Source of the DNA: Megalonaias nervosa
Taxonomy: Eukaryota; Mollusca; Bivalvia; Unionida; Unionidae
Length of the DNA: 64,000 nt
Direction of reading: 5' to 3'
Assembly (NCBI GenBank): GCA_016617855.1
Contig: JAECUM010004938.1
Location: forward strand, 1 to 64,000
Position 1 is the stretch's first letter; the number at the start of each line of letters is the position of its first letter. Below, in pieces: positions 11,504 to 22,814 of this stretch. Below the pieces are notes generated by a model that did no database searches, was not told the origin of the DNA, and saw only the letters and a list, made by a program, of their open reading frames with translations. Position numbers and translations under genes: made by a program.

Positions 11504-12236
11504 CATCATTATTCTCTATGTGTGTGAGCTTATTAACTGAATTATTATTCAGGTAAACAAGAAGTGGTAAATATGTTGATCAGAATCAGGGAGATTCCCA
11601 AGTGAATTTTATAGGCTGTTGCGTTGTAAATCAACACGGCTCATTTGATCGTTCTAGAAGGTTATTTTCCATTAGGTTATGGTTGTTTTAGAAAATGCTA
11701 ATGTGACCTGAGGTCAAGCAGAAAACTATATTACCTTGTGACTGTGAGGATTTTACCAGTCGTGCTTTAACATCTAGCACATTATATTGTGAAAAGTTTG
11801 GGTTGAATTTTATTTTCTTAAAATTATTTAATTGAAGTAATTATTTCCTATGGAAATACAAAAGTTCTCTGACAAAAATCTTGGATAAAGACATTCATTG
11901 GAATATATACTGAATTCAAAGCTGGAATAATATTTATGTGATTCAACAAGAGACTGTCGACATATCAGTACTTCGTAGACCATAACAGACACGTCATCAC
12001 CTTCAATTTCGGATCTTTCGGGACTTGAACTGAGTTTTATTCAGGACTTTTCATTACTAGGACTTGTGTCTTTAAGTCTTGGATTAGTTTTGGATTTAAT
12101 TCGCAATACCGTAAGTTCTTTTTCTCATTTTTGTCACTTTGTAGTATAGGGAAATAAAAATTATTTGTTAAATTTTACAAAACTTGTTGTCTTCACTCTT
12201 TTCTGTTACTTATTTTAAAAGCATAGACTCGTAGCA
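11504..12236 (+). repeat. 5' LTR of gypsy copy 1, left end missing
   Basis: It matches the 3' LTR (17960-18870) from the ttattctctatgtg segment to the terminal gactcgtagca, but lacks about the first 180 bases. The second gypsy copy has no 5' LTR at all: there the flank at about 40039 runs directly into gag-type sequence. Confidence 0.8.
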
Positions 12237-12241
12237 GAAAA

Positions 12242-12260
12242 TTGGGCTCTCGTCCTTTGG
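12242..12260 (+). other. Putative primer-binding site
   Basis: A few bases after the 5' LTR, ttgggctctcgtcctttgg loosely resembles the complement of a tRNA-Pro 3' end (TGGGGGCTCGTCC). The match is imperfect, so the primer tRNA is a suggestion only. Confidence 0.35.
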
Positions 12261-12342
12261 ATACGAATTTTGCTAAAATAGTTCAGAAAACTTTGTTTTG
12301 AAATTTAAATTCCCCTAGTTTTGGAATTTTAAATCCCAAGTA

Positions 12343-14820
12343 TTATTTCACATTTTAGAAATCTTTACCGAAATCAGCAAGCGTTTTACAAAGTCATCAA
12401 AAGTGGAGATCTTTATTTCAAATACTACCCAGGAGCAGGTAGAATCCTTGAAAAAAGATGAATTGCTTCTACTTGACAGAAAATATGATCTTTTTGAGGC
12501 AAAAGCTTCTTTATCGAAGCAAGAAATAAAAAGAAATATTTGGTCCAATATTTGGTGGAAAAGAATGTTTTGGATAAAAGTGCTTTGGTTTTGATTAGTA
12601 AGTCTATATCAGACTCTAACATAAAAATAAAGGAAATAAAATTAAAATACAAGTGTTAATTAGAGTAACAAAGGCTTCAACTTCAGAAAGATAAAGAGGA
12701 AAACATGCAAATGCAACTGGAAAAAGAGGAGAAATAAATGTAAATATAATTAGATAAGGAGGAAAGAGAGGGGAAAATGCTATTGGAGAAAGAGGAGCGA
12801 GAGAAACAACTGCAGTTACAGAAAGAAGAAAAACAAATGCAAATGCAATTGGACAAAGTGGAAAGAGAGAGACAAATGCAAATGCAAAAAGAAAAGAAAA
12901 GGAAGACAGAGAATTGCAGAGAGAAAGAGAGCAGAAAAAAATTGAATATCATTTTAAATTAACAGAATTAGAGGTGACAAATGAAAAGCACCTCTCCACT
13001 TTACATACAAATTCAAGTTTTGAAGTTACTAAGAATATTAGGTTAGTACTCCCTTTTCTGGAAAAAGACGTAGATCAACATTTTGTTCATTTTGAGAAAA
13101 TTGCTGAAATTTTGAAATGGCCAAGAGAGTACGGGACGCTATTATTATAACATGTATTTACTGCTAAAGCTAGTGATATTTACACTTCACTATCACTACA
13201 GCAGAGTGCTGATTATGATGTGGGTAAGGACTATATCTTGAAGGGTTATGAGTTAGTACCCGAAGCTTATCGACTAGGTGTTAGGAATGTTACGACCCTG
13301 TAGTTAAATTACATGTGTGTTAAGATTTGAATTCTTTCTAAATCTTTTTATTTCATTTTTATTTCATTTTTATATCATTAAATGTAATTATTATTGTGAT
13401 GATGATTATGTTCGCAGGGTCTGATATTTTGTTAGAAACATCGTGTTTATTTAGAACGTAAATGTGACTCGCGTAAGCACGATTTTTGCATGACGGTTTT
13501 GTCGTTGCAAGTAAACAGTCAGAAATAGCTATATAAATGATTGGCTGTGACCGCGGTCGTTTCTAATAATACTTGTTGACATTTTATACTACGTTGGCGA
13601 TATTTCGAAATCTCCCCGATTTCTTCATGCGTGTACATGAAATGACGTGTTAGTTTGCTTTAAAATACTCAGGTAGCTACGAACTAGTCTAGAGTCATAT
13701 TTTAATATCTTAGAGAGTCACATCATAACATCTTATAGAGTTTCTAATACATTAAGAAGGTATTCCTGTGCTGGAAAGAGTTGTTCGTTCGTACGTATGA
13801 AGAACAACATGTGTTTTGTTATTGATGATAGCTGTACTTCATCTACCTTTTAAAGAATAATTATTTTCCCTGGAGAACTACACAACTGGCTTTTGGACAA
13901 AGACATTTGCTGAAATTATTTCTAAATTGGAACAGAACAATACAAATTGTGACTCAAAATGTCTGGACATTTGTGTTAACCTTCGTCTGACGTCATCATC
14001 CGCCATCTTGGAGCGGAATTGAGATTCAGAATACGTCAATTTAGAACTGTTTAGTCACAGGACTTATGTGTTTTCACAATTTTAGGACAATTTTTTGGAT
14101 CTTCTTCGGAAATCGTAAGTCTTGTTTCAAATGTTTACCTTTTCACCGTGTTTTCTAGGGAAATAAATTATTTTTGTTAAAATTTACAAAGCTTGTTGTC
14201 TTCGCTCTTTTCTTTATGTTACATTAAACGAGCCGATACGTAACAGGAATTCTAGTGAATCAACTGGCCAGACCTATGTCGAATTTGCATGGGAAAAAGC
14301 ACGACAATTTGATAGGTGGTGTTTTTCCCAAAAGGTTAATAAAGATTACGAAAATCTGAGACAACTCGTATTACTTGAAGAGTTCAAGAATTGTGTCCAT
14401 AGTGACATTAAGACTATCTGAATGAGCATAAAGTCGAAACCTTGGAAAATGCTGCTTGTACTGCTGACGAGTACTGAGTATTCCTTAGCTCATAAAGTTT
14501 CTTTTGTAAGCAAGTGTTCCACTCAGCCGTCATCTGGTAAAAAAAAATTCAGCCTATCACTAGCCCTTCCAAATTTTAATTTGGCACAACGTTTAGAAGT
14601 TAAATTTCTGATACGATTGATCAAAAATCCTTAGCTCTTCCTACGTGTACCTATTGCAAGATGAAAGGATACGTAATTTCTGATTGATACAAATTGAAAA
14701 ATAAGCAACAGAATCAAGACAGACCTTTTCTAAATGCTGTTATTTCTAAGAGGTCAAGGTCACGGTCATGTATTGAAAGCAATACATTTGTTGGGCCTAA
14801 TAAACCCCAGTCTGATTTTA
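12343..14820 (+). pseudogene. Gag of gypsy copy 1, split by a solo LTR
   Basis: The N-terminal part (12343-12600) encodes a KDELL-like helical region. A long Glu/Lys/Gln-rich coiled coil follows (about 12660-12960), then a capsid segment (about 13010-13280 continuing at 14246-14500) with an LPFLEKDVDQHF start, an FEKIAE..WPRE helix and, after the insertion, TYVEFAWEKARQFDRWC. This pattern matches the SCAN-like capsid of Gmr1-like elements. A degenerate CX2CX4HX4C zinc knuckle lies near 14640-14700 (CTYC kept; His is Tyr and the last Cys is a stop). Multiple frameshifts and stops break the frame. Gag would form the particle and bind RNA. Confidence 0.72.
13288..14245 (+). mobile_element. Solo LTR nested in gag, related gypsy family
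   Basis: This 958 bp sequence starts TGTTACG and ends CGTAACA, giving inverted ends, and is flanked by the direct repeat GGAA (13284-13287 and 14246-14249). Its 3' part resembles the host element's LTR (aatcgtaagt, gggaaataaa, ttacaaagcttgttgtcttc). No internal gag or pol is present, so it arose by recombination between two LTRs. The second gypsy copy has the uninterrupted site near 40915-40925. Confidence 0.85.
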
Positions 14821-15473
14821 TTATGGAGAGTATGAACCATTCATGTCGAAGTGTTCTATATCACTCATGGGTGATTCGGCCAGTCCTATCCCTATTAAAA
14901 TTTTAAGGGACACAGGAGCTTCTCAGAGACTTTAATTATCAGGTATTTTGATTTTTTTCTGAGGAGTCTTCTTCTAATGAGAGTGTTCTTATTCATGGAG
15001 TAGAGTGCGGCTATATTAATGTCCCGCTCCATTCTGTAAATTTGTCATCAGACTTAGTCTCAGGACCCGTGACAGTCGAAACAGTGTCTTCCTTACCCAT
15101 TGAGGGCGTTCATTTATTACTAGGCAATGACTTAGCTGGAGATAAGGTTGTGGTTAATCCATTTGTAACTGACAAGCCTTGTTTGGAACAGAAAGTCGAT
15201 CCTATTGAAAACGAATTCGCTGATTTATACCCAGCTTGTGCAGTTACTACAGCTATCGCAAAGAAAGCTCTCAAGAATGATGTTGATCAGGAAAGTATTC
15301 CTTTAGCTGACACATGTATTGGTCAGGCTTTTGATGAGGTCACTTTCACTCCTTTTTTGGATCAAACAAAGGGTTTTGATCACAGTGATCCCCTTTTAAC
15401 TACTCATACTCCTTATTCTAATCAGGGTGACAAACTACAATCACTTGTCGTCGAACAGGAAAAATATCCTTAG
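14821..15473 (+). pseudogene. Retropepsin (PR) of gypsy copy 1
   Basis: The aspartic protease active-site motif DTGAS is at 14909-14923, preceded by a PIPIKILR strand, and the second motif LLGNDLAG is in the frame from 15042. A stop follows shortly after DTGAS, and the two halves lie in different frames. The downstream part to 15473 is an acidic linker leading to integrase. PR would cleave the Gag-Pol polyprotein. The copy at 41483-42058 is uninterrupted over the same domain. Confidence 0.8.
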
Positions 15474-15482
15474 ATCTCCTGT

Positions 15483-16307
15483 TTGTTTCAAAGGGCCATT
15501 AGTGAAACTGAAGCCAAAGAAGTACCTGTTTGTTATTTCATTAAAAATGGGATTCTTCTGAGAAAATGGAAACCACCGGAGGTACCTGCTGGTAACGAGC
15601 GGTCCGTGAACTATCAAATTGTAGTTCCAAAATCTTACAGACAGGAAATTCTTAGTCTGGCCCATGAAACTCCTCTGGCTGGTCATTTAGGGATTACTAA
15701 GACTTATCACAAGATCTTGAATCACTTCTATTGGCCAAAAATGAAAAGTGACGTTTGTACATTCTGCAGATCTTGTCATACTTGTCAAATGGTATTAAAA
15801 CCCAATCAGAAGGTACCTAAGGCTCATCTGCAACCAATTCTCGCATTTGGCTAACCATTTAGTAGAATAAAGATAGATTGTGTCGGTCTCTTACCTAAGA
15901 CCAAGTCAGGTAACCAATACTTGTTGACCATAATGTGTAAATCAACAAGATTCCCAGAGGCAATTCCTTTGAGGAATATTAAAACTAAAACAATAGTAAA
16001 AGCTTTGATAAAGTTTTTATTTACTCAGTTTGGCCATCTCAAATCTGTCCAGTCTGATCAAGGGTCATATTTTATGTCTGGAATTTTCCAGCAAGTTATG
16101 CTTGAATTTGGCATCCAGCAATTCAAGTCAAAAGTAAAATTTTGGTTTGACATAACTTCAGTGGAGGGATCTTTTGAGTCTGGTGATAGAGTTCTGTCTC
16201 TCTTGCTCATTCATCAAAAGTTTCTTTACATTAGGTATTACGGAACTTACAAAGTTAAGAAGAAACTAAATGAGTTAAATTACAATAACAATACTCCTGG
16301 GATGTAA
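15483..16307 (+). pseudogene. Integrase of gypsy copy 1, catalytic core deleted
   Basis: The H2C2 zinc-binding domain is clear at 15660-15800 (HETPLAGH ... CRSCHTC). The core follows with IDCVG and, further on, QSDQGSYF, which supply the first two acidic residues. After GIQQFKS (about 16120) the frame jumps straight to the C-terminal GPY/F-like region (FESGDRVL ... YYGTY). This removes the segment that carries the catalytic Glu. A stop at about 15852 separates the zinc domain from the core. The second copy has the same deletion. Integrase sits upstream of RT, as in Gmr1-like elements. Confidence 0.83.
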
Positions 16308-16599
16308 AGATAATAAAGGAGTACCAGTATGTTGAGAGAGATAGCCAGGTTAATCATGCAATTAATTTAGTTCTACCTGTCCCACTCACTGAGGATTTAA
16401 TCGTAGGAATGCAGTCGGACTCTATTGATTTTGGAGCGACAAATTTTCAAAATTCAGAAATTGTGAATAATCTGACCAGAAACTTTCACGTTTGCAACAA
16501 CAAGAAACGAATGAACTTAAACAGTTATTCCTTGAATATAAGCACTTATTTCCAGATGTTCCTACAGAACAAACAAAATCTACCATCACGTTGAAATTG

Positions 16600-17172
16600 T
16601 AAATTCCACATCTGAGAAACAACACCCGTACAGGATGATCCCTATCAAACAAATTCAGTATTTGCTGCAGAATGATTTCATAGAGCCCAGTACAAGTGAC
16701 TGGAGTTCACCATGTATACTTGTTCAGAACCCAGATAATACTTTCCGTATGTGCACTGATTATTTAAAGGTGAACAGTGTGACTAGAACAGATTCATTTC
16801 CATTACGAAGATAAAATTGGAAATGCAAAGTATGTCACCAAATTTGACCATCTGAAAGGATTTTGGCAAATTCCACTGACGGAATGGGCAAAGGAAATTT
16901 CGGCATTCGTGACTCCATATGGACTTTATCAATATAAAGTGATGCTGTTTGGGATAAAAGGTTCGCCAAGTACTTTTCAACGTTTAATGAACATCATTAC
17001 ATCTGGTCTAGATAACCGTAATGGTTACATCGATGATGTCATTATCTACAACGACACCTGGAAAGATCATTTAGCGACAATTCGGAAGTTGTTTGACAGA
17101 CTCACTGATGCAAGTTTGACACTGAATTTATCGAAAATTGAGTTTTGCCGTGCTTGCGTAACATTTCTATGA
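16600..17172 (+). pseudogene. Reverse transcriptase of gypsy copy 1
   Basis: RT motifs in order: LLQNDFIEPSTSDWSSP (about 16660-16710), FRMCTDYLKVN, LYQYKVMLFGIKGSPSTFQ (from 16921) and the catalytic YIDD at 17026-17037. The palm is split between frames, with stops around 16810-16900, and a short deletion lies after HPYR. RT would copy the element's RNA into DNA. RNase H follows directly. Confidence 0.87.
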
Positions 17173-17262
17173 CATATTGAAGAACATGGACAAGTTAAAC
17201 ATATAGATGCTAAGGTCAAGGCTATCTCTTAATTCCCTGTACCTATCAGTATAATACAACTA

Positions 17263-17826
17263 ATGCGATTTGTAGGTATGGCTGGATACTATCGGAAATT
17301 TTGTTCCAGTTTTTCCATAATTGCTGAACCCCTGACAAATTTGTTAAGCAAGAAAACCAAGTTTCATTGGTCTGAAAAATGTCAGGAGGCTTCTGGTAAG
17401 TTAAAAGCCATACTTAAGAGTTCACCAGTTCTTACAGCTCCAAATTTCAGCCAATCATTTAAAATGTCTGTTGATGTAAGTAATATTGGGGTTGGAGCAG
17501 TATTGATTCAAGAAGATAAAAGTGGTGTTGATCATCCAGTGTGCTATTTTTCTAATAAATGAAATAGCACCAGAGAAATTATTCCACAATCGAGAAGGAA
17601 TGTTTGGCTTTGATATTGGTATTACAACACTTTGAAGTCTACATTAGTTCAATTCCTTCTCCGATTATTGTGTTTAGTGATCACAACCCCCTTACTTTCA
17701 TCGGCAAGATGAAAAACAAAAATCAGATTATTAAGGTAGTGTTTGTTGTTGCAGGAATATAATATTGACATCAGGCACCTCAAGGAAAAAGACAATTTAA
17801 TAGCAGATGCACTAACAAGTGAATAG
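17263..17826 (+). pseudogene. RNase H of gypsy copy 1
   Basis: It starts in the RT connection (FVGMAGYYRKF) and continues with the RNase H fold (SVDVSNIGVGAVLIQ, HPVCYFSNK). It ends near the conserved NLIADALT segment at about 17795-17820, with frameshifts after 17560. It is the last domain before the 3' LTR, which confirms that no integrase lies downstream. Confidence 0.8.
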
Positions 17827-17948
17827 AAATATATTGTTTCATGTATACTTTGTGTCATTCATAAGATTTCATCTTATGTTTTTTTACCATATGTACATTT
17901 GACTTATAGTAAAATGAAAGCAATATTGTATAAATCTTTCTTTTTCGT

Positions 17949-17959
17949 ATGAGAGGAAG
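17949..17959 (+). other. Polypurine tract of gypsy copy 1
   Basis: The purine run gagaggaag directly precedes the 3' LTR start TGTTATG. It is the expected primer for plus-strand synthesis. The second copy has gaggggaag in the same place (44427-44435). Confidence 0.75.
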
Positions 17960-18870
17960 TGTTATGTATATTTAATTTAATTGTTTGTCTGTTAGTTTTA
18001 ACTTTATTTACTTCATTACATGTTATTGCAATGTAGCACTGTCTGCTGGACTTGACCTTGTCCAAAATTGAGTTCATCTCTGATTGACCTGATTGACTTT
18101 TTCATTTTTTTTAATTTAACTTATGTGAACAACGAATAATAGCTTCATTATTCTCTATGTGTATGAGGTTATTAACAGAATTATTATTTAGGTAAAGAAG
18201 AAGTGATAAATATGTTGATCAGGGTCAGGGTTTTGGAGATTCCCAAGTGAATTTTTGTAGGCTATTGTGTTGTAAATAAAGAAGGCTCATTAGATCATTC
18301 TAGAAGGTCATTTTCCATTACGTAATGGTTGTTTTTAGAAAATGCTAATGTGACCTGAGATCAAGTGGAGAACTATATTATATTGGGACTGTGAGGATTT
18401 TACCAGTCGTGCTTTAACATCTAGCACTTTAAGTTGCATTATGTTGTGACCAGTTTGGGCTGAATTTTATTTTCTTCAAATTATTGAATTGAAGTAATTA
18501 TTTTCTCTGGAAATACAAAAGTTCTCTGACAATATTCTTGGATAAAGTCATTCATTGGAATATATACTGAATTCAAAAAGAGACTGTCGACACATCAGTG
18601 CCTCGTAGACCATAACAGACACGTCTTTGCCTTCAATTTTTCGGATCGTTCGGAACTTGAACTTAGTTTTATTCAGGACTTTTTATTACTAGTACTCGTG
18701 TCTTTAATTCTTGGATTAATTTTGGATTTAATTCGCAATACCGTTAAGTTCTTTTTTCTCATTTGTTTCACTTTCTATTATAGGGAAATAAAAATTATTT
18801 GTTAAATTTTACAAAGCTTGTTGTCTTCACTCTTTTCTGTTACTTATTTTAAGGGCATAGACTCGTAACA
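17960..18870 (+). repeat. 3' LTR of gypsy copy 1 (911 bp)
   Basis: It begins TGTTATG and ends TCGTAACA, matches the 5' LTR over the retained part, and matches the 3' LTR of copy 2 (44436-45360). Confidence 0.87.
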
Positions 18871-19540
18871 ATAGTCTCTCTCAAAATTCCTCCGGAAAGT
18901 TGTTTTCTTCTTCCAAATATTTGACATGGTGATCACATTACATCCAGTTTGTTGCTGTTTCTCTTCAACTTATTAAATATGTTAAATATTGAACTAATGC
19001 TATTTTTTAAACAAATTAGTTTAATTTCCTTAATATCTCTTGCCATTTAATGACATTGTTAGATTGAATTTTCTAAAACCAACTCTAAACATGACCTAGT
19101 TTCTACTTTGAAATGCTGACTGAAATAGTCCAAAACAACATATTCCAGTTGCATAACCCGATGCATAAACATTGCATCTCTTCAAAGATATGCACAGAAT
19201 ACGCCGACGCATCGTGAGTCATGAAAACACATGGGTAGTATCCCGTGTTTCCCGAATTAGTATTATTGATAACAAAATGTTCTGGTGACAATAACCGCTT
19301 TCCAGCGGTAAGCATTGTACTTATAGTAATTAATTTTTGTTTATCGGTCGAATTTTGCATGCGCCTTGTGCAAATATTGGTTACGGAAACCGTTCATGCG
19401 CAGAAAAGCCTAATTGCGGTGTACATGTGCTTAAATTATGACGTTTCATTTCTGGCAGCAAATCTTTATATTTGTATCGAAATAGAGATGTAATATTTAT
19501 ATTTGTCTTCTAAAGTTATTTTTGCTGTAACTATAACGTA

Positions 19541-19799
19541 GGGGGCCCCGAGTGGCCGAGTGGTCTAAAGCGCTCACCGTTACGGATCACTGCCATCTCA
19601 CCTCTGTCTGCGTGGGTTCGAGTCTCGGGCTCGGCCAATGTGGTTATGTGAGAAATCTTGCCGGTAGCTTCTCGTGGGTCGGTGGTTCTTTCCGGGTTCT
19701 CCCGGGTTCTTCCTCCACCATTAATACTGGCCGCCATGTATAGCCTATCTTGTGCTGAAAAATGGCGTTAAACCCTATAACAACAACAACAATAACAAC
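19541..19799 (+). mobile_element. tRNA-derived SINE, full length
   Basis: The head carries an A box (TGGCCGAGTGG near 19551) and a B box (GGTTCGAGTCTC near 19615) of tRNA-Ser/Leu type. A conserved body and a 3' aaaatggcgttaaaccc block follow, with a CAA-rich tail. It is flanked by 12 bp direct repeats (aactataacgta at 19529-19540 and aactatcacgta at 19800-19811, one mismatch). Unit 2 has the empty site at about 46019-46030. Confidence 0.88.
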
Positions 19800-22016
19800 A
19801 ACTATCACGTAAAGGAATTTAGCAGTACATATAATCACCACTGGGACAGGCACCTTGCATATTCGTATTAGAGACTCTTACCGAAATACGTTTTTTGTAT
19901 GTTCTACTCGCAAATTCTTTAATGGATATAAACCCTTTAGTTCAGTAACCCTAAATGGTTAATTTTATAGTAATTATTGCTGGCCAGAGGCTTCTTCAAA
20001 AGATTTGGGTATGAATGTGGACGTTTTGGTATTTGTTAATACTTATATTTTAATGCATGTATGCGAAGAATGCGTGCACAGAGGAGGGCTCCAAGAAAGG
20101 CAGCTCCATGTTTCAAACCCTGAAGGACATCCTGTTGGTTTTTAAACTCGCAACACTTAACTTGATAATACGTTTGGTATACCGTCATTTATTATACTGT
20201 GAACATTTCATGAACCGTGTTTTCATATTTTTCTCTTAAAGAATAGGAAGGTTGGAATGTGAATATATCGGTAACAGTCTGGAGAGAATTTAAAGGAAAA
20301 ACATTCCGGTCGGGTTTTAATTCATTGCAGCTAAATCCCGCTGTTAGGTCATTTGTTCTAAGAAACAATGACTCTTAAAGGAAATGTTATTTTAGCTCAA
20401 GATAATGTCATCATTTGTAAAGGCTAATTGAATTTTCTCTAGCCCGTATGACGACTTAATTTCCTTATTTGAATCACAACTTTAGCCACACAGCTACTGT
20501 GTCTACCCCTAGGTTTTGTACACTGTACATATGCGTCATATTTCTTACAGCAGAGATGGTACATGTAAGTAAATTGTCATTTGGCAGACATGTAGTGCAC
20601 AGATCCTGCTAGAACAAAAACTTCCCAATGGTCATTTAAAAGTTTCTTGAAATATGAAACTGAGGCTAGAACAAGAAACTAATATTATAAAAGGGACGTT
20701 TGTCATTGAAGAATATTTAAAATGGAAGGTAATAAATCTTGGCTGGTATTGTCCACAACAATTGTACAGTATATAGTTCCAGTTGGAGATTACGGGTACA
20801 TAACATCTCAGTCTGACACACTGATTCGATAGAGAGCATAATATACAATTCCCACTAGTTTATTATTACTTCATAGTGAGCTTATTAAAAGAATCTCCAC
20901 CTCTGTACGTTCCTACTTCCATTGATATTGCATATTATGTACGATGAATACTCAGAGCTACAAATATTGTGATTAGGTAACTTTTCTGCATATAAGTAAA
21001 ACCTAAGCAAACTATTGTTATAGTAAACTATAAACTGTCTCTGTATCCAGTGCATGATATAAAAATTTGACTGAATAATTCAAACCAGATGGCTGCTCAC
21101 TCGCTGACACATAATTCTGGTAATATTAATTTTCAAGCCGGGGTTTGGATGGGTGGGATGCAGCAAACAAAACTAATACGTTGTAAAGAAAGAGAAGAAA
21201 ACTAATTATATTCACAGCTTAAGTACATTTTCTTCAGGCTTCTTTTTCGAGTTGCATCTGTTTTCCCAAATATTTTGCTCTTCCCTTTTCCTACATAATT
21301 GATATTTGCTTGGTTTACATACTGAACGGATTTAATACTTTATTACAAGTCTATATAATGTTTATTTTTACAATGGCATATATTTGTGCGATCAAGACAT
21401 TCCGATATCTCAAAACAGTAGCTCTCGATTCTTGCTTTATTTTCATAGAGCGTTACTGTGTAATTTGATCTTAATATGCATTTTCCTTCCAGTACTGTTT
21501 ATAAAGCTAATGTTACCAAAAATACGCACAAAAAGAAAAAGGAGTATGCATTTTGCATGACATCCAAGTGAACACACAACTATTCCATCAGCATGCATTG
21601 TAAAGAATGTGTTTACGTTGGGGGTGTTTAAATGCTGTTCAAATAGAAACTTGAAATGATTATCTTTCCAGGGGAACAAATATGCCTCGAGATCGATGAT
21701 GAGTATATGTGGTACTTTCCTTTACTTATTTATTGATTTTCTTTCGGTTTTATTCACATAACGTTCCAAAAAGCGAGACATTTACTTTCTTGTCCACATA
21801 GCTTTGTTCATGATTATACTTTCTGGCAAGATTTTCATGCAAACGTTAGAAGTCCTCAAGGTCCAAAAAAATATGTAAACAATAACTCACTAAACAACTA
21901 AATGTATGGAGTTTCAAAATCTTAATCAGGTCGCCTTCTTACAAATATGAGTATATTATGTAGCCTTGTAGCCCATACTTGCCAACCCAGCCAGCAACCA
22001 ACATATACATACCATA

Positions 22017-22019
<3 letters not shown>

Positions 22020-22057
<38 letters not shown>

Positions 22058-22079
22058 TGCTATATATATATATATATAT
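22020..22079. repeat. (TA)n microsatellite
   Basis: A TA tract interrupted by ctgc. It lies in about 125 bases (21956-22081) that are absent from unit 2 near 48160. Confidence 0.9.
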
Positions 22080-22779
22080 AGTTCATTGTTCTGCCTCAAG
22101 CGGTTCGTTTTTAATCTAAATGTTTCACAATACACAATTCCAAACAGTGTTACAATGGGTAAAATGGCACAAATCAAGGATGGTTGTAATAACCTAAAAA
22201 CACCTGGTCATGTCATCTATGTATGCATACAAAATGCAAGCAAAACATCATTTGTATACGTTAAATGATCTGGCCCATTGTCGCTAAAAGTCGTCTCTAA
22301 ACAGAAACACAGACACATCTGTAGAAGTACGGACGTACGTTTGGGCTGGACTAAATCAAATTACCATCAATGATCGACGTAAGCAAGTGAAGTTCGGTTG
22401 ATTTTTTTATATAGATATTTACCTGATTCGGTCAGACTTCATTGCTATTTAGTTATTATTATAACTTTCTTCAGTGGAGAGCATACCTGTGTTGCAAAGT
22501 AATATAGTCTTTAAAGTTTCAGTCATGTTGTAAACCTTTCAGTACTTGTAGACCATAGAAAATACAATATATAGGAAGATAAAACTATTCATTGTTTATA
22601 TGAATCTCAGTCTGAGAATTTTAGGCATAAACCTAACAGTTTATGGAAGTTTATTTCTTTGCATTAATGTATCATTAAATAGATACAAGATAAGAAAACT
22701 CTTTTTGTTATATAGTCAAAACATATTACTCATAAATGTTCATTAACTGAATTATATCTGATATTGAGAGAATTTATGA

Positions 22780-22782
<3 letters not shown>

Positions 22783-22811
<29 letters not shown>
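22783..22811. repeat. (TG)n microsatellite
   Basis: A pure GT tract. The orthologous position in unit 2 (about 48866-48882) is a TATG tract. Confidence 0.9.

Positions 22812-22814
<3 letters not shown>

Larger units (their letters stand above)
11504..18870 (+). mobile_element. Ty3/gypsy LTR retrotransposon, Gmr1-like, defective copy 1
   Basis: The element has a 5'-truncated left LTR, a primer-binding-like site, gag with a coiled coil, SCAN-like capsid segment and zinc knuckle, then PR, integrase, RT and RNase H in that order, a purine tract, and a full right LTR (TGTTA...TAACA). Integrase upstream of RT is the reverse of the usual gypsy order and is diagnostic of Gmr1-like elements. All domains are broken by stops, frameshifts or deletions, and a foreign solo LTR splits gag. 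The right flank (atagtctct) is the same as in the second copy (45361 on), showing that both descend from one insertion. Confidence 0.85.

Noticed and set aside
19541..19625. Possible tRNA-Ser/Leu gene
   Set aside because: The A and B boxes are there, but the sequence runs into a SINE body with a tail and target duplications, and no acceptor stem closes. It is the SINE head.
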